Shown: positions 1 through 9,649, counted from the stretch's first letter. The stretch is 64,000 nt of DNA from Actinomycetota bacterium (GCA_016870395.1 VGBT01000003.1:1-64000), one strand, 5' to 3'. Notes: generated by a model from the sequence alone, not told the origin. Made by a program: numbers and translations.

Positions 1-1435
1 GAAGGACGTCTTCACCCGGTACGAAGGATCGGGCGGCATCGGCCTGTCGAGTTGGGTGCGCCGGGCCGCGTTCGCGCTGCGGTTCAACGACGTGAACCTG
101 ATGATCTCCGGGCAGATCACCTCCGACACCAAGATCATGTACCTGCGCGGAATCGCGGAGCGCGTGAAGAAGGCCGCGCCGTTCCTGCGCATCGACGCCG
201 ATCCCTACCTGGTGATCGCGGACGGCCGACTGGTCTGGGTGCTCGACGGGTACACCACGAGCGACGCGTACCCGTACTCGCAGAGCTTCACGGGTCAAGG
301 CGGGCTCGACGGGTCGTTCAACTACGTGCGAAACTCGTTGAAGGCCACGGTCGACGCGTACGACGGGACCATCACCTTCTACGTGGTCGACCCCGACGAT
401 CCCGTGATAAAGGCGTACCGGGCGGCGTTCCCGCAGCTGTTCACCGACGGTTCGAAGATGCCCGAGGACGTGAGGGTGCACCTGCGGTACCCGCAGGACC
501 TGTTCCGCACGCAGACCGACATGTACCGCAAGTACCACGTGACCGACCCGACGACGTTCTTCCAGGGCTCGAACAACTGGGAGGTCTCGCCGGACCCCGG
601 CTCCGGGTACGTCGGGATCCCGAACATCGACGCAGCGACGACGAGCACCACGAACGCGCCGCAGGCCGCCGCCTCCACCGGACCGAGGATGGAGCCGCTC
701 TACGTGCTGATGCGCCTGCCGGGCGAGGAGCGCGAGGAGTTCGTGCTCATCCGACCCTTCGTGCCGGTATCGAAGGGCAACCTCCTCAACAACCTCGCGG
801 CGTTCATGGTGGCGAGGCCGCAGCCGACGGCGAGGGAGCCGCTGCGCAGCTACCCGATGCCCTCGGGCCGGTCGGTGTTCGGTCCGGTGCAGGTCGACGC
901 GACGATCAACACCACCGACGAGATCTCCTCGCAGTTCACGCTGCTCGGTCGTACCGGCTCGCGGGTGTACCAGGGGAGTCTGCAGCTCGTGCCGATCGAG
1001 AGCTCGCTCATCTACATCCGGCCGATCTACGTGGTCTCCCAGGACGGGCGCCAGCCCGCGTACCGGTTCGTGGTGGTCTTCTACGCCGGCCAGGCGGCGA
1101 TCGACACGTCGGTGCGTGACGCACTGGGACAGTTCGACGACTTCTCCGACTCGACGACGACGCCCACCACGACACCGGGCGGCCCGACGGAGCCGGACAC
1201 CGGGGACGAGACGGTGAGCGACCTGCTGCGCCAGGCCAGCGAGGCCTACAACGCGGCCGAGGCCGCCCGGAAGGCGGGGAACCTCGGCGAGTACCAGAAG
1301 CAGGTGACCAAGGTGGGCGAGCTGCTCGAGCGCGCCGCCGAGCTCTCCGGACGGGAGCCGGTCTCCGTGGCGCCCTCCACGACGACGACCACGACCCGCC
1401 CCCCGGCTGCCCAGGCTTCTGCCGCCCGGGGCTGA
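1..1435 (+). CDS. UPF0182 family membrane protein, C-terminal part
   Basis: The 5' end lies outside the window; the frame is open from base 2. The visible 477 residues match the soluble C-terminal half of the UPF0182 (COG1615) family, large actinobacterial integral membrane proteins of unknown function whose N-terminal transmembrane helices would lie upstream. Recognisable stretches are the [16 protein letters not shown] segment near the start and the [18 protein letters not shown] block after it. The tail becomes Thr/Pro-rich, then forms an Ala/Glu-rich likely helical segment ([20 protein letters not shown]), and ends in a Thr/Pro run, an arrangement common in this family. The gene ends 110 bases before sufB. 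Function is not established for the family. Confidence 0.85.
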   Translation, partial: KDVFTRYEGSGGIGLSSWVRRAAFALRFNDVNLMISGQITSDTKIMYLRGIAERVKKAAPFLRIDADPYLVIADGRLVWVLDGYTTSDAYPYSQSFTGQGGLDGSFNYVRNSLKATVDAYDGTITFYVVDPDDPVIKAYRAAFPQLFTDGSKMPEDVRVHLRYPQDLFRTQTDMYRKYHVTDPTTFFQGSNNWEVSPDPGSGYVGIPNIDAATTSTTNAPQAAASTGPRMEPLYVLMRLPGEEREEFVLIRPFVPVSKGNLLNNLAAFMVARPQPTAREPLRSYPMPSGRSVFGPVQVDATINTTDEISSQFTLLGRTGSRVYQGSLQLVPIESSLIYIRPIYVVSQDGRQPAYRFVVVFYAGQAAIDTSVRDALGQFDDFSDSTTTPTTTPGGPTEPDTGDETVSDLLRQASEAYNAAEAARKAGNLGEYQKQVTKVGELLERAAELSGREPVSVAPSTTTTTTRPPAAQASAARG

Positions 1436-1455
1436 CGCCGGCGCTCCCGGCGGTC

Positions 1456-1484
1456 TTGGCCCCGACGCCGGGGATTGTTACTAT
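1456..1484 (+). promoter_or_regulatory. Probable sufB promoter
   Basis: TTGGCC at 1456-1461 and TACTAT at 1479-1484 are separated by 17 bases, the expected spacing for a housekeeping sigma factor. The start codon is about 60 bases downstream. The -10 lies inside the palindrome at 1468-1505. Confidence 0.5.
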
Positions 1485-1505
1485 CTCCGTAGTGGAAATC
1501 CCCGG
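1468..1505. promoter_or_regulatory. Two nested inverted repeats over the sufB promoter (candidate operator)
   Basis: An outer perfect repeat (CCGGGGATT at 1468-1476 and AATCCCCGG at 1497-1505) and an inner imperfect repeat (TTACTAT, four bases, GTAGTGG; 1478-1495) share one centre at 1486.5. The inner half-site GTAGTGG recurs as a perfect inverted repeat in front of the other suf operon (10425-10442). The inner repeat covers the -10 and the probable transcription start, a repressor-like position. The outer arms could also form an RNA hairpin or end the upstream transcript. An iron-sulfur regulator such as SufR or another Rrf2-type protein is an inference; none is encoded in the window. Confidence 0.5.
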
Positions 1506-1545
1506 CCGTCCCCCCGACCGGGAACCTCGACACCGGAGCATCCCC

Positions 1546-4098
1546 ATGGCGGTCAAGGGCATCGACCTTGGCGGGTACCAGCTGGGCTGGCACGACTCGA
1601 CCGACGACTACGTCTACACGCCCAAGAAGGGCCTCAACGAGACGATCGTCCGTGACATCTCCGGCCACAAGGACGAGCCGGAGTGGATGACGAAGTTCCG
1701 GCTGAACGCGCTGAAGCGCTTCGAGCGCAAGCCGATGCTCGACTGGTTCGCGCGCAACATGCCCGACATCGACTTCGACGACATCTACTACTACCTCAAG
1801 CCCACCGAGGGGCAAGTGTCCGACTGGGATGACCTCCCGGACGACATGAAGAACACCTACGAGAAGCTCGGAATCCCCGAGGCCGAGCGCAAGTTCCTCG
1901 CGGGCGTCACTGCGCAGTTCGAGTGTCTGCGGGGCTCGACGCTCGTGTGGACCGATCTCGGCATGCGCCCCATCAAGGAGCTCGAGCCCGGAGACGTCGT
2001 CTTCTCGCTCGACGAAGCGACCAAGCAGGTCGTGCCCGCGCCGGTGAACGCGGTCGGTTGTTCGGGAGACAAAGAGGTCTTCGAGATCACGGCGCGCGGC
2101 CGAACGATCGGTGCATCGGCGAACCATCCGTTCCTCGTGCTGCGCGACGAGCGCGAGCCGGGTCGACAGCGAGCGCGGTTCGCTACCAGTTGGGTCCCGG
2201 TCGAGGACCTGCGCGTCGGGGACTTCGTCGCGGTCGCAACCGACCTGCCTGCGTTCGGCCAGCACGCACCGCTGCTCATTCCCGAGCGGACAGACGCCTT
2301 CAGGGTGCCTCACTACACGAACGTCGACCTGTGCTGGTGGGCCGGGCTCTTCATCGGCGCTGGGTACCTGAAGCACTCCGAGGGCTACACCACCGTGCAG
2401 ATCGCGGTCGACCACACCGATGCCGAGCTCGTCGACGAGATCATCAGGGTCAGCCGTGAGCTCTTCAGCTTGGACTTCACGCTTGCGCGCGACGGGCAAC
2501 GCCTGACCGCGAGGGGAACTGCTGCACTCGCAGAGTTCATCGAGATGAACGGCCTCGGTGGCACTGCGCACACGAAGCGGATCCCTGACTGGGCCTTCGG
2601 GCTGACGCAGCCGGAGCGGCTGGCCCTTCTGGCCGGTTACGTCGACGCAGACGGGTACGTACGCGACGACGCGACATCGAAGGACGTGACGCTTTCGAGC
2701 GCCAGCCCGTCTCTCCTCGAGGACGCTCGTCGGCTTGGCGCGCTCTGCGGCATCCACTCGAGCACCGTGATCGAGGTCAAGAGTCGTCACTCACTCGACC
2801 CGACCCGCATCATGACCCGCTACCACCTCCACTTCAGCGGGAGGTCCGATCGCATCCCCTGCCGGTCACCGCGTCGCGTCGCACGGATGGGGCGTCGAAG
2901 CTTTGTGCATACGTATCGCTCCGTCGATGGCACGACGCTCCGCGCGCACACCAGCGACATGCTCGGCTTCGTGCGGATCGAGGGGATCCAGTCCGTGGGT
3001 GTCGAGCCCACGTACGACATCGAGGTGGCCGGACATCACAACTTCGTGGCCGAGGGCTTCGTGGTCCACAACTCCGAGGTCGTGTACCACAAGAACCGCG
3101 AGGACCTCGAGAAGCAGGGGGTGTTCTTCACGTCGATGGACCAGGCGGTGAAGGACTACCCGGACCTCGTGCGCGAGCATTTCGGCACCGTCATCCCACC
3201 GGGTGACAACAAGTTCGCCGCGCTCAACTCGGCTACCTGGAGTGGTGGGTCGTTCATCTACGTGCCGCCGGGCGTGCACGTCGAGATGCCGCTGCAGGCG
3301 TACTTCCGGATCAACGCGGAGAACGCCGGGCAGTTCGAGCGGACCTTGATCATCGCCGACGAAGGCGCGTCGGTGCACTACGTGGAGGGCTGTTCGGCGC
3401 CCGTGTACTCCACCGACTCGCTGCACTCCGCGGTCGTCGAGCTCATCGCGAAGCCTGGCGCGCGCATCCGCTACACCACGATCCAGAACTGGTCGCCCAA
3501 CGTCTACAACCTCGTCACCAAGCGGGCGCGGGCCGAGACCGAGTCGACGGTCGAGTGGATCGACGGCAACCTCGGCTCCAAGCTCACCATGAAGTACCCG
3601 GCGGTGGTGATGACCGGTCCGAAGGCGCACGGCGAGGTGCTCTCCGTGGCGTACGCGGGAGCGGGCCAGCACCAGGACGCCGGGGCGAAGATGACCCACG
3701 CCGCGCCCGAGACCACGTCGATCATCGACAGCAAGTCGATCTCGAAGGACGGCGGCCGCACCACGTACCGGGGCCTCGTGCGGGTGGAGGAGGGCGCGCA
3801 CCATGTCAAGAGCCATGTGCGTTGCGACGCGCTGATCCTCGACGACGACTCCCGCTCCGACACGTACCCGTACATGGAGGTCGACGAAAAGGACGCCCGG
3901 ATCGGCCACGAGGCGACGGTCTCGAAGGTCGGCGACGACCAGCTCTTCTACCTGATGAGCCGCGGCCTCTCCGAGCAGCAGGCCACCGCGATGATCGTCA
4001 ACGGCTTCATCGAACCGGTCACCAAGACGCTCCCGATGGAGTACGCGGTCGAGCTGTCCCGCCTTATCGAGCTCAACATGGAGGGCGCGGTCGGTTGA
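1546..4098 (+). CDS. sufB: SufB, Fe-S cluster scaffold subunit, interrupted by an intein
   Basis: SufB forms the SufBC2D scaffold on which Fe-S clusters are built in the cytosol. The product has 850 residues, but residues 127-509 are an intein, so the spliced protein is about 467 residues, normal for SufB. The N-extein ends in LAGVTAQFE and the C-extein resumes with [10 protein letters not shown], the well-conserved SufB junction. Near the C-terminus are the conserved cysteine in VRCDALIL and the glutamate in GHEATVSK that correspond to scaffold residues of known SufB proteins. The ATG at 1546 is chosen because [10 protein letters not shown] is a normal SufB start and CGGAG lies seven bases before it; the frame is open further upstream. 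It heads the sufB-sufD-Rieske-sufC operon. Confidence 0.95.
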   Translation: MAVKGIDLGGYQLGWHDSTDDYVYTPKKGLNETIVRDISGHKDEPEWMTKFRLNALKRFERKPMLDWFARNMPDIDFDDIYYYLKPTEGQVSDWDDLPDDMKNTYEKLGIPEAERKFLAGVTAQFECLRGSTLVWTDLGMRPIKELEPGDVVFSLDEATKQVVPAPVNAVGCSGDKEVFEITARGRTIGASANHPFLVLRDEREPGRQRARFATSWVPVEDLRVGDFVAVATDLPAFGQHAPLLIPERTDAFRVPHYTNVDLCWWAGLFIGAGYLKHSEGYTTVQIAVDHTDAELVDEIIRVSRELFSLDFTLARDGQRLTARGTAALAEFIEMNGLGGTAHTKRIPDWAFGLTQPERLALLAGYVDADGYVRDDATSKDVTLSSASPSLLEDARRLGALCGIHSSTVIEVKSRHSLDPTRIMTRYHLHFSGRSDRIPCRSPRRVARMGRRSFVHTYRSVDGTTLRAHTSDMLGFVRIEGIQSVGVEPTYDIEVAGHHNFVAEGFVVHNSEVVYHKNREDLEKQGVFFTSMDQAVKDYPDLVREHFGTVIPPGDNKFAALNSATWSGGSFIYVPPGVHVEMPLQAYFRINAENAGQFERTLIIADEGASVHYVEGCSAPVYSTDSLHSAVVELIAKPGARIRYTTIQNWSPNVYNLVTKRARAETESTVEWIDGNLGSKLTMKYPAVVMTGPKAHGEVLSVAYAGAGQHQDAGAKMTHAAPETTSIIDSKSISKDGGRTTYRGLVRVEEGAHHVKSHVRCDALILDDDSRSDTYPYMEVDEKDARIGHEATVSKVGDDQLFYLMSRGLSEQQATAMIVNGFIEPVTKTLPMEYAVELSRLIELNMEGAVG
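1924..3072 (+). other. Intein in SufB with LAGLIDADG endonuclease domain
   Basis: This 383-residue in-frame insertion starts with Cys in a block A motif ([13 protein letters not shown]) and ends with VVHN before a +1 Ser, so it keeps the residues needed for splicing. Block B is [10 protein letters not shown], with the conserved His; block F is [16 protein letters not shown]. The centre holds a LAGLIDADG homing endonuclease domain: the second motif, [10 protein letters not shown] at about 2632-2661, is intact, but in the first, [10 protein letters not shown], the catalytic Asp is Ala (GCT at 2359-2361). Splicing therefore looks functional and DNA cleavage looks impaired. Inteins at this general position are known in mycobacterial SufB. 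Confidence 0.93.
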
Positions 4099-4114
4099 CC
4101 GTGCACGCAGCTCG

Positions 4115-5425
4115 ATGACCGGACGATTCACGGTGGATGGCGCGCGAGCCCTCGGCGGCCCTGCTTGGTTGCTCGACCGCCGCATGGCAGCCGCCGAGCG
4201 GCTGGCGACCACGGCATGGCCGACCGACACCGAGGAGATCTGGCGGTACAGCCGCATCGGCGAGTTGGACGTCGACCGCTTCCGGCCTCTGACCGACTCC
4301 GAGCTGGGCGCGGTCGGGGCGGAGTCCGTTCCCGGCGGCGGCCCGGTCGCGGCCGAGGCCGGGGAACGCGCCGGGCTCATGGTGGTTCGCGACGGCCGGG
4401 TGGTGCACCACGAGGTCGACGACGCGTTTGCGGCCAAGGGCGTGCGGGTATGCGATCTCGCCACGTGCGATCGCGACGAGGTCGCTAGCTGGCTCGGGTC
4501 CACCTCGGACGCGTCCCCCGACGCGTTCACCGTCCTGCACGACGCGTTCCTCGCCGGTGGCGCGTGCGTGATCGTGCCCGACGGCGTCGTCGTCGACCGA
4601 CCGCTCGTCGTGCTGCACTGGTCGGACCTCGACGGCGTCGCGACCTTCCCGCACACGTTGGTGGTGGCCGGGGAGCAAGCCGAGGTCTCCGTGGTCGAAC
4701 GACACGGGTCGCCCGACGTGGAGCACCTCGTCGACGGCGTCACTGAGATCGTCGCGCGAGACGACGCGCATGTCCGGCACCTCGCGGTGCAGGAGCACGG
4801 CCCGTGGACCTGGTCGGTCATGCTGCAGCGCGCGCACCTCGGTCGCGATGCGACCCTGCGCTCGTCGACCGTGGCGCTCGGCGGCGACTACGCCCGCCTG
4901 CGCGTGGAGTCGTACCTGGGCGGGAAGGGCGCGGAGAGCGACCTGCTTGCGGTCTATTTCGGCGACCGGGGCCAGATGCACGACTTCCGCACGCTTCAGG
5001 ATCATGCCGCGCCGCGCACCCGCAGCGACCTGCTGTTCAAGGGCGCCGTGGAAGACGAGGCCCGCTCCGTGTACAGCGGGATGGTCCACCTGCGGCCGGT
5101 CGCGCAGAAGTCAGAGGCGTACCAGACGAACCGCAACCTGGTGCTCACCGAGGGCGCGGGTGCCGAGTCGATTCCCAACCTGGAGATCGAGGCTGACGAC
5201 GTGCGCTGCTCGCACGCCTCCACTGTCGGCCCGACCGACGACGACCAGCGCTACTACCTCGAGACCCGGGGCATCCGGCCCGAGGACGCCGAGCGGCTCA
5301 TCGTCCTGGGGTTCTTCGAGGACGTGTTCGCCCGGTTGGCGATCCCGTCGCTGGCCGGCGCGCTGCGGCGCTCGGTGCACGAGAAGGTGGGGCACCTGCA
5401 CTCGGAGGGCGGGGCCGGTGTCTGA
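4115..5425 (+). CDS. sufD: SufD, Fe-S cluster assembly scaffold subunit
   Basis: Partner of SufB and SufC in the SufBC2D complex, needed for iron entry and cluster assembly. The 436-residue product has the usual SufD length. The C-terminal core carries the family motifs NLEIEADDVRCSHASTVG and YYLETRGIRPEDAERLIVLGFF; the His of CSHAST corresponds to the conserved SufD histidine. The N-terminal third is variable, as expected. It starts 17 bases after sufB and its end overlaps the Rieske gene by eight bases, so translation is probably coupled. No strong ribosome site is visible before the ATG; a GTG at 4100 is an in-frame alternative. Confidence 0.93.
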   Translation: MTGRFTVDGARALGGPAWLLDRRMAAAERLATTAWPTDTEEIWRYSRIGELDVDRFRPLTDSELGAVGAESVPGGGPVAAEAGERAGLMVVRDGRVVHHEVDDAFAAKGVRVCDLATCDRDEVASWLGSTSDASPDAFTVLHDAFLAGGACVIVPDGVVVDRPLVVLHWSDLDGVATFPHTLVVAGEQAEVSVVERHGSPDVEHLVDGVTEIVARDDAHVRHLAVQEHGPWTWSVMLQRAHLGRDATLRSSTVALGGDYARLRVESYLGGKGAESDLLAVYFGDRGQMHDFRTLQDHAAPRTRSDLLFKGAVEDEARSVYSGMVHLRPVAQKSEAYQTNRNLVLTEGAGAESIPNLEIEADDVRCSHASTVGPTDDDQRYYLETRGIRPEDAERLIVLGFFEDVFARLAIPSLAGALRRSVHEKVGHLHSEGGAGV

Positions 5426-5765
5426 GGTGCGGGTGTGCGCGGTCGGCGACGTGCCGGTGCCTTCGGCGTGTCGCTTCGACCTCGAAGGCCATCGGCTCTG
5501 CGTCGTGCACCTCCCGCCGGCCGCCGGCGCCGAATCCCACGGGTGGTACGCCATCGGTGACGAGTGCTCGCACGCCGACTACTCCCTCTCGGAGGGCGAG
5601 GTTTGGGTCGACGAGTGCGAGATCGAGTGTCCCAAGCACGGTTCGACGTTCAGCCTTGTCACCGGCGAGCCCCAGACTCTGCCGGCGACCAAGCCGGTAT
5701 CCGTCTACTCGGTGCGCGTCGACGGCGATGACGTGCTGGTGACCCTCCCCGGGGAGGGCGAATGA
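5418..5765 (+). CDS. Rieske-type [2Fe-2S] ferredoxin of the suf operon
   Basis: A 115-residue protein with the Rieske ligands C-x-H (ECSHAD) and C-x2-H (ECPKHG) about 20 residues apart, the signature of a [2Fe-2S] Rieske domain bound by two Cys and two His. It resembles the non-haem ferredoxin subunits of dioxygenases (NirD/BphF type). A Rieske gene between sufD and sufC is a known actinobacterial arrangement and suggests an electron-transfer role in cluster assembly, but the exact job is unproven. The GTG start overlaps sufD by eight bases and the stop overlaps the sufC ATG by four. Confidence 0.9.
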   Translation: MSEVRVCAVGDVPVPSACRFDLEGHRLCVVHLPPAAGAESHGWYAIGDECSHADYSLSEGEVWVDECEIECPKHGSTFSLVTGEPQTLPATKPVSVYSVRVDGDDVLVTLPGEGE

Positions 5766-6538
5766 GCGCGCTGACGATCCGAGGCCTGCGAGTGTCGGTG
5801 GAAGGCGTCGAGATCCTGCGTGGCGTCGACCTCGAGCTCCACTCCGGTGAGGTGCACGCGCTGATGGGCCCGAACGGTTCGGGCAAGTCGACGCTGAGTC
5901 ACGCACTGATGGGGCGCGGCGGCTATGTCGTCACCGGCGGATCGGTGACGCTCGACGGCGAGGAGCTGCTCGGGCAGCCGACGTGGGAGCGCGCCGCCGC
6001 GGGTCTCTTCCTGACCCACCAGTACCCGGTCGAGGTGCCGGGCGTGCGACTGCTCGACCTGCTCGACGCCGCCGCGGGCGTCGACGAGGTCGCGCTGCGC
6101 GCCGAGGCGCAACGTCTGCGGGTCGCCGACGATTTCCTGGGGCGCGGGGTCAACGTGGAGTTCTCGGGTGGTGAGCAGAAGCGGGCGGAGACACTGCAGC
6201 TTGCGCTGTTGCGACCCAAGTTCGCGATCCTCGACGAGATCGACTCGGGTCTCGACGTCGACGCGCTGCGCGACGTGTCCCGCCGCATCGAGGTGATGTC
6301 CACCGAGGACGGGCTCGGGGTGCTTGCCATCACGCACTACTCGCGGCTGCTCACCGAGCTGCGTCCCGACCGGGTGCACGTGTTCATGGACGGCCGTGTG
6401 GTCACGAGCGGAGGCCCGGAGCTCGCCGACGAGCTGGAGCGCAGCGGTTACGAAGGGCTCGCCGAGGGCCTCGGTGTCGAGTCGCTGCGCGTCACCGTCC
6501 CCGAGGAGTCCGACCCCTTCGCCGACCCCGGCTTCTGA
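5762..6538 (+). CDS. sufC: SufC-like ATPase, first copy
   Basis: ABC-type ATPase that energises SufBD. The 258 residues show Walker A GPNGSGKST, signature FSGGEQKR, Walker B FAILDEIDSGLDVDAL and an H-loop ITHYSRLL. Compared with the second copy at 9650-10408 it diverges from the family norm: DEIDSG replaces DETDSG, the segment between the Q-loop and the signature is shorter, and there is an acidic C-terminal extension ending in PEESDPFADPGF. It overlaps the Rieske gene by four bases and is the last gene of the sufBD operon, so it is the natural partner of this SufB and SufD. Confidence 0.92.
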   Translation: MSALTIRGLRVSVEGVEILRGVDLELHSGEVHALMGPNGSGKSTLSHALMGRGGYVVTGGSVTLDGEELLGQPTWERAAAGLFLTHQYPVEVPGVRLLDLLDAAAGVDEVALRAEAQRLRVADDFLGRGVNVEFSGGEQKRAETLQLALLRPKFAILDEIDSGLDVDALRDVSRRIEVMSTEDGLGVLAITHYSRLLTELRPDRVHVFMDGRVVTSGGPELADELERSGYEGLAEGLGVESLRVTVPEESDPFADPGF

Positions 6539-6602
6539 CCAGAGCCCGATCTCGGCACGCTCCGGTCCGCAGAGCGAGCAAATTCGTTCCGAGAACGGGC
6601 GG

Positions 6603-7622
6603 TTAGGGGCCGGGCGGGGCCGTGGTGGTGGTGGTCACTGGCGCGGCCGTGGTGGTGGTCGTCGCCTCGGTGGCCGGGGGCGTGGTCGCCGGAGGCGCGG
6701 TCGCGGGTGGCGCGGTGGTGACCGGCGCAGCCGAGATCGGGCTCGACGAGATGATCTGGGCCGGCTTCCCGCCGAACACGTACACCGCGTCGCCGACCTT
6801 CACCAGGTTGTGGAAGTAATCGGCGATGTGCATCGGGATACGCGTGCAGCCGTGCGACGCGGGTGACGTCGGCACCGACTGGTAACCGTGCACCGCGATG
6901 CCGCCGTTGAAGTAGAAGGGGTTGTAGAGCTGGCCGAGCGGCGACTTGTCCCAGCCGCGGCGGAACTCGCGGAACGTGTACCGACCCGACGGGGTGTTCG
7001 CGTACTCGCACACCCGTCGTGTCGGGTTCACCCGCGGCGTGTTGTAGCAGTACGACTCGCCCGACCCGGTGGACACGGTGGTGATGAGGCGCACCTGGTA
7101 GCCCTCGTAGAGCGTCATCACCTGCTTGGTGATGTCGATCTCCGCGCGTTGCGCTTCGCCGTCGGGTTGGAGCGGGGTGGGGTACTGGAACGTAGCGAGC
7201 GCCGCGGCCTCCGCACCCGTGAGTCGTCCGGTGCGCTCGGTGCCGAGGATCTTCTGGAGCGCCTGCACCGCGTAGACCATCGCGGTGCCGTAGTTCCCGT
7301 CGATCGGGCCCGGGTCGAAGTGCACGTCGGCGAGGCGCTGCTGGTAGGCCTTCACGACGTCGCCGGAGCTACCGGGCCCCATCGGGTCGCTCGGCAGCGG
7401 CGGGAGCAGAACCTCCGGGGGCTGGGTCAGGCCGGGGATCGTCGTCGTGGTGGTGGGGGGCTCGGTGGTCGTGGTGGTGTGCCGGGCGGCCACGGTGTGC
7501 CGGCCGGAGGCGGACGGGGCGGTCGGGTCGGTGCGGGTGAGCGCGACCACGCCGACGGTGACGAGACCGACGACCGCGCCGAGCGTCACCCAGATCCAGG
7601 TCCTGCCGAACACCCGCTGCAC
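6603..7622 (-). CDS. L,D-transpeptidase with peptidoglycan-binding domain
   Basis: Envelope enzyme that makes 3-3 cross-links in peptidoglycan. The 339-residue product has an N-terminal membrane anchor (about residues 9-28), a Thr/Pro-rich linker, a peptidoglycan-binding domain (about 85-150: GDVVKAYQQRLADVHFDPGP), and a YkuD domain with the catalytic motif HGYQSVPTSPASHGCTR, whose Cys is the nucleophile. The last 50 residues are a second Thr/Pro/Ala tail, unusual after YkuD. It starts at GTG seven bases after a TAGACT -10, so the message is probably leaderless. It is convergent with sufC and sits between the two suf operons without an obvious link to them. Confidence 0.9.
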   Translation of the reverse strand: MQRVFGRTWIWVTLGAVVGLVTVGVVALTRTDPTAPSASGRHTVAARHTTTTTEPPTTTTTIPGLTQPPEVLLPPLPSDPMGPGSSGDVVKAYQQRLADVHFDPGPIDGNYGTAMVYAVQALQKILGTERTGRLTGAEAAALATFQYPTPLQPDGEAQRAEIDITKQVMTLYEGYQVRLITTVSTGSGESYCYNTPRVNPTRRVCEYANTPSGRYTFREFRRGWDKSPLGQLYNPFYFNGGIAVHGYQSVPTSPASHGCTRIPMHIADYFHNLVKVGDAVYVFGGKPAQIISSSPISAAPVTTAPPATAPPATTPPATEATTTTTAAPVTTTTTAPPGP

Positions 7623-7629
7623 GCCTTCG

Positions 7630-7635
7630 AGTCTA
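7630..7635 (-). promoter_or_regulatory. Leaderless -10 element for the L,D-transpeptidase
   Basis: TAGACT on the minus strand, seven bases before the GTG start at 7622. Confidence 0.5.
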
Positions 7636-7670
7636 GGGTGCGCGTACCCCGCGTTTCGGACGCTGCGCGC

Positions 7671-7850
7671 TCAACCGGTGGGCTGGCGCTCCTGCTCGAG
7701 GAGCGCCTCGAGCTCGGCGTCGGCCGCGATCACGGCGAGGCGGAGGTCCAACAGGAAGTCGAGCACCTCGGCGCCCGAGACCAGGTCGCGCTGGCCGAAG
7801 CGCTCGAGTGCCTGGTCGATCAAGGTCACGAAATCGGTCTGCTCGGGCAT
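7671..7850 (-). CDS. Small hypothetical protein, 59 residues
   Basis: Open frame encoding MPEQTDFVTLIDQALERF onward, ending in EALLEQERQPTG. It is acidic and predicted helical throughout, with no Cys and no membrane segment. The ATG at 7850 is preferred because GGGGAGG lies three bases before it; an in-frame ATG at 7871 would add seven residues but has no ribosome site. The LID-x-AL start and the amphipathic pattern are faintly like gas-vesicle GvpA-type proteins, but the match is too weak to assign. It lies between sufU and the L,D-transpeptidase, on the same strand as both. Function unknown. Confidence 0.6.
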   Translation of the reverse strand: MPEQTDFVTLIDQALERFGQRDLVSGAEVLDFLLDLRLAVIAADAELEALLEQERQPTG

Positions 7851-7923
7851 GTGCCTCCCCTTCTCTGTCAAGTACCAACGTACTCGCCGGAGGGTGTTCC
7901 CGGGCGCGGTTGGCGATTTCGGG

Positions 7924-8403
7924 TCAGTCGGCGGCGGCCTCGTCGAGGCCCTGGGCCAGGGTGTTCCAGGCGAGCGTGGCGCACTTTATTCGCACGGGGA
8001 ACTTCACGACCCCCTGCAGCGCCTCAAGGTCGCCGAAACGCACGTTCTCGAGCTCGGCGGCCAGATCTGAGCCGTCGCCGACGCCGTCGAGCTTGGACTC
8101 GTGGATCGACATCAGCGCCTTGAACGCGCGGATCAGCTTTCGGGCCTCGGCAACGGGCTTGCCTTTCACCGCCGCGCTCATCATCGACGTCGACGCCTGG
8201 CTGATCGAGCAGCCCTGGCCGGCGATCTTGACGTCGGTCACGACGCCGTCGGTGACCATCAGGTACAGCACGACCTCGTCGCCGCAAAGCGGGTTGAACC
8301 CCTCGATCTTGTGGGCGGGGGGCACGGGCAGCTCCCCTCGGTTGCGTGGCGCGCGGTAGTGGTCGAGGATGATCTCGCGGTAGAGGTCTTCGTATTCGGC
8401 CAT
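7924..8403 (-). CDS. sufU: SufU, zinc-dependent sulfurtransferase partner of SufS
   Basis: SufU takes persulfide sulfur from SufS and passes it to the SufBCD scaffold. The 159-residue product has the three cysteines of the zinc/acceptor site in PLCGDEV, GQGCSIS and RIKCATLAW, plus the insertion between the second and third Cys that separates SufU from IscU. The ATG at 8403 gives MAEYEDLYREIILDHYRAP, a typical SufU start. It is the last gene of the sufC2-sufS-sufU operon, 13 bases after sufS. Confidence 0.94.
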   Translation of the reverse strand: MAEYEDLYREIILDHYRAPRNRGELPVPPAHKIEGFNPLCGDEVVLYLMVTDGVVTDVKIAGQGCSISQASTSMMSAAVKGKPVAEARKLIRAFKALMSIHESKLDGVGDGSDLAAELENVRFGDLEALQGVVKFPVRIKCATLAWNTLAQGLDEAAAD

Positions 8404-8416
8404 CGCTTCGGGAATC

Positions 8417-9649
8417 CTAGAGGGCGAAGAACTTCTCGGCCTTCTCCAAGGCCACCACGAGGGCGTCGACGTCGGCCTCGTCGTTGTAGACGTAGAACGA
8501 CGCCCGGCTGGTGGCCGGCACGCCGAGCACCCGCATAAGCGGCTTCGCGCAGTGGTGCCCGGCACGCACGCACACCCCGTCCTCGTCGAGCACCTGCGAC
8601 ACGTCGTGGGCGTGGATCCCGTCGAAGAGGAACGACACCGTGCCTCCCCTGACCGCCGTGTCGCAGGGCCCGTAGATCGTGAGCCGCTCGCCGAACCGAT
8701 CGGAGAGCGCGTCGAGGGCGTAGCCGGTGAGCTCCACCTCGTGCGCCCGCACGTCGGCCATCCCGATGGCCTCGAGGTAGTCGATCGCCGCGTGCCAGCC
8801 GATCGCCTCGGTGATCGCCGGGGTGCCGGCCTCGAACTTCCACGGCACGTCGTTCGTGGCGAACCCGGCCTTGGTGACGTCGCGGATCATCTCTCCGCCG
8901 CCGAGGAACGGCGGCATGGTCTCCAGCAGCTCGGCACGCGCCCACAGGGCGCCGATCCCGGAGGGGCCGAGCATCTTGTGTGCGGAGAAGGCCGCGAAGT
9001 CGGCGCCCCACTCCGCGACGTCGGTGGCCGAGTGGGGCACGTACTGGCACGCGTCGACCAGCACGAGGGCGCCGGCCGCGTGCGCGGCGCGGGCGAGCGG
9101 TCCGATCTCGTTGATCGTGCCGAGCACGTTCGACATCGCGCTGACGGTGAGCAGCTTGGCGCCGCGCAGCAGGTCGTCGGCGTGCGTGAGGTCGAGGCGG
9201 AAGTCGGGCGTGAGCGGGATCCAACGCAGCTCGACGCCGCGCTCCTCCGCGAGCATGAGCCACGGCACCACGTTCGCGTGGTGCTCCATCTCGGTGAGCA
9301 CGACCGCGTCGCCGGGCGCGAGGTTGGCGCGTCCCCAGGTATAGGCGACGAGATTGACGGCCTCGGTGGCGTTGCGGGTGAACACGATCTCACTCGACGC
9401 GCCCGCACCGACGAAGCGCGCGACCGCGGCGCGCGCCGCCTCGAACGCGGCCGTGGCCTCCTCGGCGATCGTGTACACGCCGCGATGGACGTTGGCGTAC
9501 GACGAGCGCTGGAACCGGTCCATCGCGTCCAGCACCGACACGGGCTTCTGAGCGCTAGCGGCGGAGTCGAGGAACACGATCCGGTTGCCGTGCACCTGGC
9601 GGCACAGGATCGGGAAGTCGCCCCTGATCCGGGCGACGTCGAGGCCCAC
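8417..9649 (-). CDS. sufS: SufS cysteine desulfurase
   Basis: PLP enzyme that converts cysteine to alanine and a protein persulfide for Fe-S assembly. The 410 residues carry the PLP lysine in FSAHKMLGPSG and the catalytic Cys in VRAGHHCAKPLM, the group II (SufS/CsdA) pattern. The N-terminus, VARIRGDFPILCRQVHGNRIVFLDSAASAQKP, is standard. The GTG start follows the sufC2 stop codon directly with no spacer. SufU, its sulfur acceptor, follows 13 bases downstream. Confidence 0.95.
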   Translation of the reverse strand: MGLDVARIRGDFPILCRQVHGNRIVFLDSAASAQKPVSVLDAMDRFQRSSYANVHRGVYTIAEEATAAFEAARAAVARFVGAGASSEIVFTRNATEAVNLVAYTWGRANLAPGDAVVLTEMEHHANVVPWLMLAEERGVELRWIPLTPDFRLDLTHADDLLRGAKLLTVSAMSNVLGTINEIGPLARAAHAAGALVLVDACQYVPHSATDVAEWGADFAAFSAHKMLGPSGIGALWARAELLETMPPFLGGGEMIRDVTKAGFATNDVPWKFEAGTPAITEAIGWHAAIDYLEAIGMADVRAHEVELTGYALDALSDRFGERLTIYGPCDTAVRGGTVSFLFDGIHAHDVSQVLDEDGVCVRAGHHCAKPLMRVLGVPATSRASFYVYNDEADVDALVVALEKAEKFFAL

